DNA of 64,000 nucleotides, taken from the NCBI RefSeq assembly GCF_020991375.1, contig NZ_JAJLQZ010000002.1, forward strand, positions 248,001-312,000. The letters run 5' to 3'. This document shows, piece after piece, positions 62,496-64,000 of the stretch. Position 1 is the first letter of the stretch. Each line of letters begins with the position of its first letter. Origin of the DNA: Glycomyces amatae. Its GTDB lineage: Bacteria > Actinomycetota > Actinomycetes > Mycobacteriales > Micromonosporaceae. The notes under the pieces are model-generated. The model saw only the letters and a program-made list of their open reading frames with translations, was not told the origin of the DNA and did not search any database. Made by a program: the position numbers and the translations under genes.

Positions 62496-64000
62496 GTGGA
62501 ACCCGGGAACCTGATCGCTGGCCGATACCGCCTTGAGCAGCGACTCGCCGCCGGCGGCATGGGCGAGGTGTGGCGCGGCACCGACACCCGGCTCAACCGC
62601 GTCGTCGCCGTGAAACTCCTCCACTCCGGACTGTCCGGGAACGACCGGTTCCGGGCGCGGTTCCACCAGGAGGCCCAGGCGGTGGCCCAGCTCCAGTCGC
62701 CGGGGATCGTCGGCCTCTACGACTACGGCGAGGAGCACGCCCCCGAGGGGCTCGTCTCCTACCTGATCATGGAGCTCGTGCGCGGGCAGGCGCTCGACAA
62801 CCTGCTGCGCCAGCGCGGCCGCCTGTCCCCCACCGAGACGCTGAAGATCATGGCGGCCTCCGCCGAGGCGCTCGAGGTCGCCCACCAGGCCCACATCATC
62901 CACCGCGACATCAAGCCCGGGAACCTGCTCGTCGACCCCGAGGGCAACGTCAAGATCGTCGACTTCGGCATCGCCGCGGCCAAGGGCGGCGCCGGGCTGA
63001 CCGAGACCGGCACCGTCATGGGCACGCTCGCCTACGCCTCGCCCGAGCAGCTCCAGGGCTCGCAGCTGACCGGCGCGACCGACCTGTACTCGCTGGGCAT
63101 CGTGGGCTACGAGTGCCTCGCGGGCAGGCCCCCGTACGCCGGGAACGAGCCGACCGCGGCGATCGCCGGGCACCTCACCGGGCAGCCCGCGCCGCTCCCG
63201 CCCGACGTCCCGGCGCCGGTCGCGCAGATCATCATGCGCTGCCTGGCGAAGGACCCGCGGCAGCGGTTCGCGTCGGCGGCCGAGCTGGCGCGGGTGTGCC
63301 GCGCGGGCGGCATGGGCGGCGGGACGACGGCGATCCTCTCGCCCACGTCGCCGCCGCAGTCGCCCCAGTCGACACGGGTGATGGCGCCGGGCGCGGGCGC
63401 GGCGATGGCCGCCGGGAGCGTGGCCGCGCACACCTCGCCGATGCAGCAGCAGGACGGGTACGGGGCCGCGACGGGCCAGTACGGCGCCGGCGCGGGCACC
63501 GGCCAGTACGGCGCGACCGCGGGCGCGGGCACCGGGCAGTACCGGACGGGCGGGGCCGCGGAGCGGCCGCTGCCGCCCCCGCGCGAGGCCGAGGAGCCCA
63601 GGCGGAACCCGACCGGCCCGATCCTGGTGGTCCTGGCGGGCATGGCCGTGCTGCTCGTCGTGCTGTTCATGCTGCAGCCGTGGAAGGACGACGACAAGGA
63701 CAAGGAGGTCGCCGGAGACGGCGGCACGTCGGCCGACCAGGTGGTGGAGGAGAACACCACCGAGGACACGGGCGGCGAGGAGGAGAACACCGATGACGGG
63801 GGCGAGGAAGAGGACTCCGACGGCGGCGACGAGGGCGGCTCGAACGGGAACAACGGCGAGGACAGCGAGGAGACCACCCACGAGGAGGTCCTGAACATCC
63901 CCGACGTGACCGGCGACTCGGTCTTCGACGCCATGGAAGAGCTCGAAGACGAGGGCTTCACCAATGTGAGCACCGAGGTCGCGGCCGAGGAAGCGCCCGA
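62496..64000 (+). CDS. PASTA-type Ser/Thr protein kinase, 3' part missing
   Basis: At least 501 codons, running off the window. GTG 62496 follows GAGAGG. The kinase domain (about 8-270) has 'LAAGGMGEVWRGTD' (Gly-rich loop), 'VVAVKLLH' (Lys), 'HIIHRDIKPGNLLVDPEG' (catalytic Asp), 'VDFGIAAAK' and 'YASPEQLQG'. Then a Gly/Tyr/Gln-rich juxtamembrane stretch, one transmembrane helix near 375-395 ('ILVVLAGMAVLLVVLFML'), a strikingly acidic extracytoplasmic segment, and the start of a PASTA domain ('NIPDVTGDSVFDAMEELEDE'). PASTA kinases of the PknB type sense peptidoglycan fragments and control cell-wall growth. Confidence 0.93.
   Translation, partial: MEPGNLIAGRYRLEQRLAAGGMGEVWRGTDTRLNRVVAVKLLHSGLSGNDRFRARFHQEAQAVAQLQSPGIVGLYDYGEEHAPEGLVSYLIMELVRGQALDNLLRQRGRLSPTETLKIMAASAEALEVAHQAHIIHRDIKPGNLLVDPEGNVKIVDFGIAAAKGGAGLTETGTVMGTLAYASPEQLQGSQLTGATDLYSLGIVGYECLAGRPPYAGNEPTAAIAGHLTGQPAPLPPDVPAPVAQIIMRCLAKDPRQRFASAAELARVCRAGGMGGGTTAILSPTSPPQSPQSTRVMAPGAGAAMAAGSVAAHTSPMQQQDGYGAATGQYGAGAGTGQYGATAGAGTGQYRTGGAAERPLPPPREAEEPRRNPTGPILVVLAGMAVLLVVLFMLQPWKDDDKDKEVAGDGGTSADQVVEENTTEDTGGEEENTDDGGEEEDSDGGDEGGSNGNNGEDSEETTHEEVLNIPDVTGDSVFDAMEELEDEGFTNVSTEVAAEEAP

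Overview
The window is high-GC actinobacterial chromosome: G/C-ended codons throughout, GTG and TTG starts, 4-bp gene overlaps, and TAnnnT boxes 6-8 nt before start codons, as in leaderless actinobacterial promoters. A class III lanthipeptide precursor with three Ser-x2-Ser-x3-Cys motifs recalls stackepeptin of Stackebrandtia, so a Glycomycetaceae-like host is plausible but not proven. No rRNA or tRNA genes were seen.

Layout. 1-1453: membrane-lipid genes (two VTT/DedA proteins, one truncated by the window edge, and a CDP-alcohol phosphatidyltransferase). 1475-2227: a mycothiol-dependent-enzyme-like protein. 2399-13318: one long minus-strand urea module, ABC urea importer urtABCDE, then a GntR regulator, urea carboxylase and allophanate hydrolase, which together take up urea and split it to ammonium and CO2 without urease. 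13659-17927: a giant STAND NTPase/WD40 protein. 18207-25045: small and secreted proteins, a TetR-controlled serine hydrolase, a LacI-type-operator-preceded secreted propeller/discoidin protein, a DinB protein and an orphan acidic pair. 25268-26414: HTH/DUF5753 plus DUF397 pair. 26624-38387: Hsp70-like membrane protein, two DUF574-type methyltransferases, DUF6236-like protein, NAT, a NarL-type two-component system, an F420-dependent-type oxidoreductase and an MmyB-like regulator. 38502-40196: a DUF2264 protein.

40229-48692 is the most unusual region: a type I-E CRISPR-Cas locus in the order cas3, cse1, cse2, cas7, cas5, cas6e, array, all read on the minus strand. There is no cas1, no cas2 and no room for a normal leader; the array starts 21 bp after cas6e. 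Cas3 keeps the HD-nuclease residues but has lost Walker A, DEAH and the second RecA half. Cas6e has Lys where the catalytic His should be. Cascade subunits and 17 perfect repeats are nevertheless intact. This looks like a Cascade that can bind DNA but cannot adapt or degrade processively; it could be repurposed or in early decay.

48876-56591: a class III lanthipeptide cluster, divergent from the CRISPR operon: synthetase LanKC, a 48-residue precursor, an attenuator hairpin, two ABC exporter half-genes (one with a long Pro-rich repeat linker) and an antisense LuxR regulator with Glu at the phosphoacceptor site. 56826-60626: a VTT protein and an MMPL transporter under a TetR regulator. 60699-64000: lactonase-fold propeller, MsrB and the start of a PASTA Ser/Thr kinase that runs off the window.
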